Below are positions 56,100 through 57,991 of a DNA stretch of 57,991 nt, piece by piece; position 1 is the stretch's first letter, and every line of letters starts with the position of its first letter. The notes under the pieces are model-generated. The model saw nothing but the letters and a program-made list of their open reading frames with translations, did no database searches and had not been told where the DNA came from. The DNA comes from Endotrypanum monterogeii (taxonomy: Eukaryota > Euglenozoa > Kinetoplastea > Trypanosomatida > Trypanosomatidae). The stretch spans positions 156,656-214,646 of the forward strand of contig CM007332.1 in NCBI GenBank assembly GCA_000333855.2, written 5' to 3'. The position numbers were made by a program, and so were the translations under genes.

Positions 56100-57450
56100 T
56101 ATGACGAACCGCGGGAGCGAGTACTGGTCACGTGTAAGACGAGCATACGAAACTCTGCCGTGGCTATATAAAACTCGTAATGATAAGCCTGCAAGGAGGT
56201 CATACACGGGTAAGGCCACGAGGAACGGGGAGGGACAGTATACATCGTCATCTCACGAGGTGAGGGCTACACCTCTGCACACTTCCATTTCCCCCCCGCT
56301 CCCAAAACCCGCATCCAACGCCGTCCTAAAACGGGGAAACGAATTCCCTTCGCTTGACAATCTTCAACGTCACTCGTTCAGAGACAAGTCGAGAAACGTG
56401 TACCCGCACAGACGCAGCTCAGCTGCCCTCCGGGCTCGCCAAGGCCTTTACCCTGGCCCCCGAGAGACAACCCGCTCCAGCCACTGCATCGACTCGCCTT
56501 TGCCGGCCTCCCCCTCCCCACCCGATCGCTATCGACACACGGCATTGGATACCTGGCGCGTCTGGCAACACAGCATGCCTTGGCCCTGGCAAGGCAGCGT
56601 CCGGGCCTCCGCTCGAGGACAAGGCGGGAGGCAGTGGCGTCTGCCGTACAGGAAGCAAGAAGAAACAATCGAGGCGCACGGTGGATGCGCGCCCAAGGAC
56701 GAGGCCGTCCAGCCCCCACCCCGTGGCCGGGCCCCTGTCACACCCGGAGCCCATCCCCACATCGCCTCGCGCCGCCACACGCCCTCATGGGTTTGTCTAC
56801 GCAGTCGGCAGGACTTGACGGTGTAGCTCGGCGTCCGCTCGTCATGGCCCCGCCGCCCGTGCCTCGCCAGCCAGCCCCAGCTCATGTGCAGGCAAGTGGT
56901 GCGCATGACACATATATGCACCCCCCCCCACCGGTGATCGGCGCCGCTCCACTCGTGACCGGTGTCTGCCCATCACCCAGTCCCTCCTTCCTTAGCGTCA
57001 GCATCTGTGAAACACTTTCTTACATACGCTGGGCAACGCGTGATTGCCGCGCTCAGATGTTTTTTTTTCTTCTTTTTCGGGAAGGACGGGAAGGAAAGGA
57101 AAAGGGGGGGGGCCTGGGGCCTGCTGCTCCGAAGGCGGAGCCTAGGTCTGGAGAATGGAGCCACTGCGGCGCCTATGCACACGCGCGGGGAATGGAATCC
57201 GCGCCGAGCGACCGATCCTTCGCCTCTTCGGAAGCGTTGAAACAACAGAAATCAGAAATCTCTCGACACCCAATGCCGAACAGTCTTTCATGAAGTCCTA
57301 CATATTTAGAGAAAACCATTCATCGAAGACACATGAGTGTGTCGGACGAACCAATCAACCAAACACCTCTCAGCTCGTAACCAGATTACGGCGTGGTGCA
57401 CAGAAGAGGCGCGGCGTGGAGCTCAGGATCCCTGCAAATGAGGAAGACGG
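56100..57450. mobile_element. Candidate degenerate retroposon or relic island
   Basis: About 1.3 kb of GC-rich complex sequence at the gene-free right end. Frames up to 241 codons exist on the + strand, overlapped by similar frames on both strands, with no recognisable domain and no ATG-acceptor context. Composition resembles the island at 31034-31392 more than coding DNA. Identity is a guess. Confidence 0.25.
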
Positions 57451-57725
57451 GGAATGAGATGGGGCGGTGAAGGAGTGCATGTTGGGAAAATTGTTAGCCA
57501 ATCCACGAAATATATTTGCTTTTCTTTTTAGGTGCTGGAGCGAACCCTGGACACCGGTCGCTCCGGCTTTGCGTCTGCCGGAACCTTCCCGCTGACAACA
57601 TAACTGTTCGCCACCTGGTTGGAAAACAAAAAAGTCGAGAGGAAGTGGGGAAAGGTCTGGGAGTAGATAATGGCCGGCCTGAGGATCCATAATGGGGTGA
57701 CCAAGGGCCGCGAGAGGGGGGGGGG

Positions 57726-57991
57726 CGTGGAAGGGAAATCGTATAAACAAAGGGAAGTAGAAGAGAAAGAAAAAAACGAAGTGGGAGGAGTAGTCAAAGC
57801 GTAGGTGAAATGAGATAAAGGAAAGGGGGGGAGAGAAACAGCGGGGGGGGGGGGGGGGCGTGGAAGGGAAATCGTATAAACAAAGTGAAGTAGAAGAGAA
57901 AGAAAAAAACGAAGTGGGAGGAGTAGTCAAAGCGTAGGTGAAATGAGATAAAGGAAAGGGGGGGAGAGAAACAGCGGGGGGGGGGGGGGGG
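57726..57991. repeat. 133-bp tandem repeat at the contig edge
   Basis: The unit starting CGTGGAAGGG at 57726 begins again at 57859, and the two copies differ at very few positions. Each unit ends in a long G run (about 16 G). The window stops inside the G run of the second copy, so the array probably continues. Confidence 0.95.

Larger units (their letters stand above)
47618..57991. other. Ten-kilobase stretch without supported genes
   Basis: Reading frames here are short or made of homopolymer-coded residues. Simple repeats dominate: (TA)n at 48850-48874, 50001-50031, 51712-51727, 54117-54138, 54518-54560 and 55962-55987; (GT)n at 51727-51769; many A runs. Non-repetitive islands at about 51060-51640, 51780-52260 and 56100-57450 may be degenerate retroposon or relic sequence. 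Confidence 0.6.

Noticed and set aside
56101..57293. Overlapping + strand frames of about 240 codons
   Set aside because: Several frames on both strands are equally open, residues are low-complexity, and no domain is seen; kept only as a possible relic island.

Overview
The window looks like nuclear DNA of a trypanosomatid, most probably Leishmania. Genes are intronless and sit in two long same-strand runs. Most start codons follow a polypyrimidine tract and an AG, the mark of spliced-leader trans-splicing. Coding DNA is GC-rich, and the spacers are full of (TA)n, (CA/GT)n and homopolymer tracts. A secreted/surface class I (P1/S1-type) nuclease and a PUF RNA-binding protein fit this group. 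The species cannot be fixed from this sequence alone.

Left run, + strand (about 1-9.3 kb): a PUF (Pumilio) protein whose frame breaks at a run of nine C; an NAD(P)-binding TIP30/HTATIP2-like protein; and a P1/S1-type 3'-nucleotidase/nuclease, also broken by one frameshift. The region upstream of the nuclease is duplicated about 2.6 kb further on (10511-10812), with no gene behind it. A convergent strand switch lies at 9.3-11.1 kb.

Right run, - strand (about 11.1-47.6 kb): from left to right, a hypothetical protein with an uncertain N-terminus, a DUF866/CZIB zinc protein, a bromodomain-type protein with a split domain, a UTP23-like PIN-domain rRNA-processing factor, a large coiled-coil protein, and three serine-rich hypothetical proteins. 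Transcription runs right to left. Gene density drops sharply after 25.4 kb: three genes are separated by 4.4-6.5 kb of simple-sequence-rich DNA, and the last 10.4 kb holds no gene I can support.

Assembly marks: a 20-base N gap at 12823-12842 between two (GT)n arrays, with TACG-cycling sequence around it that looks like sequencing noise; two single-base frameshifts in otherwise intact genes; a possible cloning-vector remnant at base 1; and a right end that stops inside a 133-bp tandem repeat beside a G run. No clear operon or defence-type system is present. The most interesting biology is the PUF gene (retained UGUANNUA recognition code, G-quadruplex and overlapping uORF in its leader, palindrome downstream) and the duplicated nuclease leader with its hairpin and 20-codon ORF.
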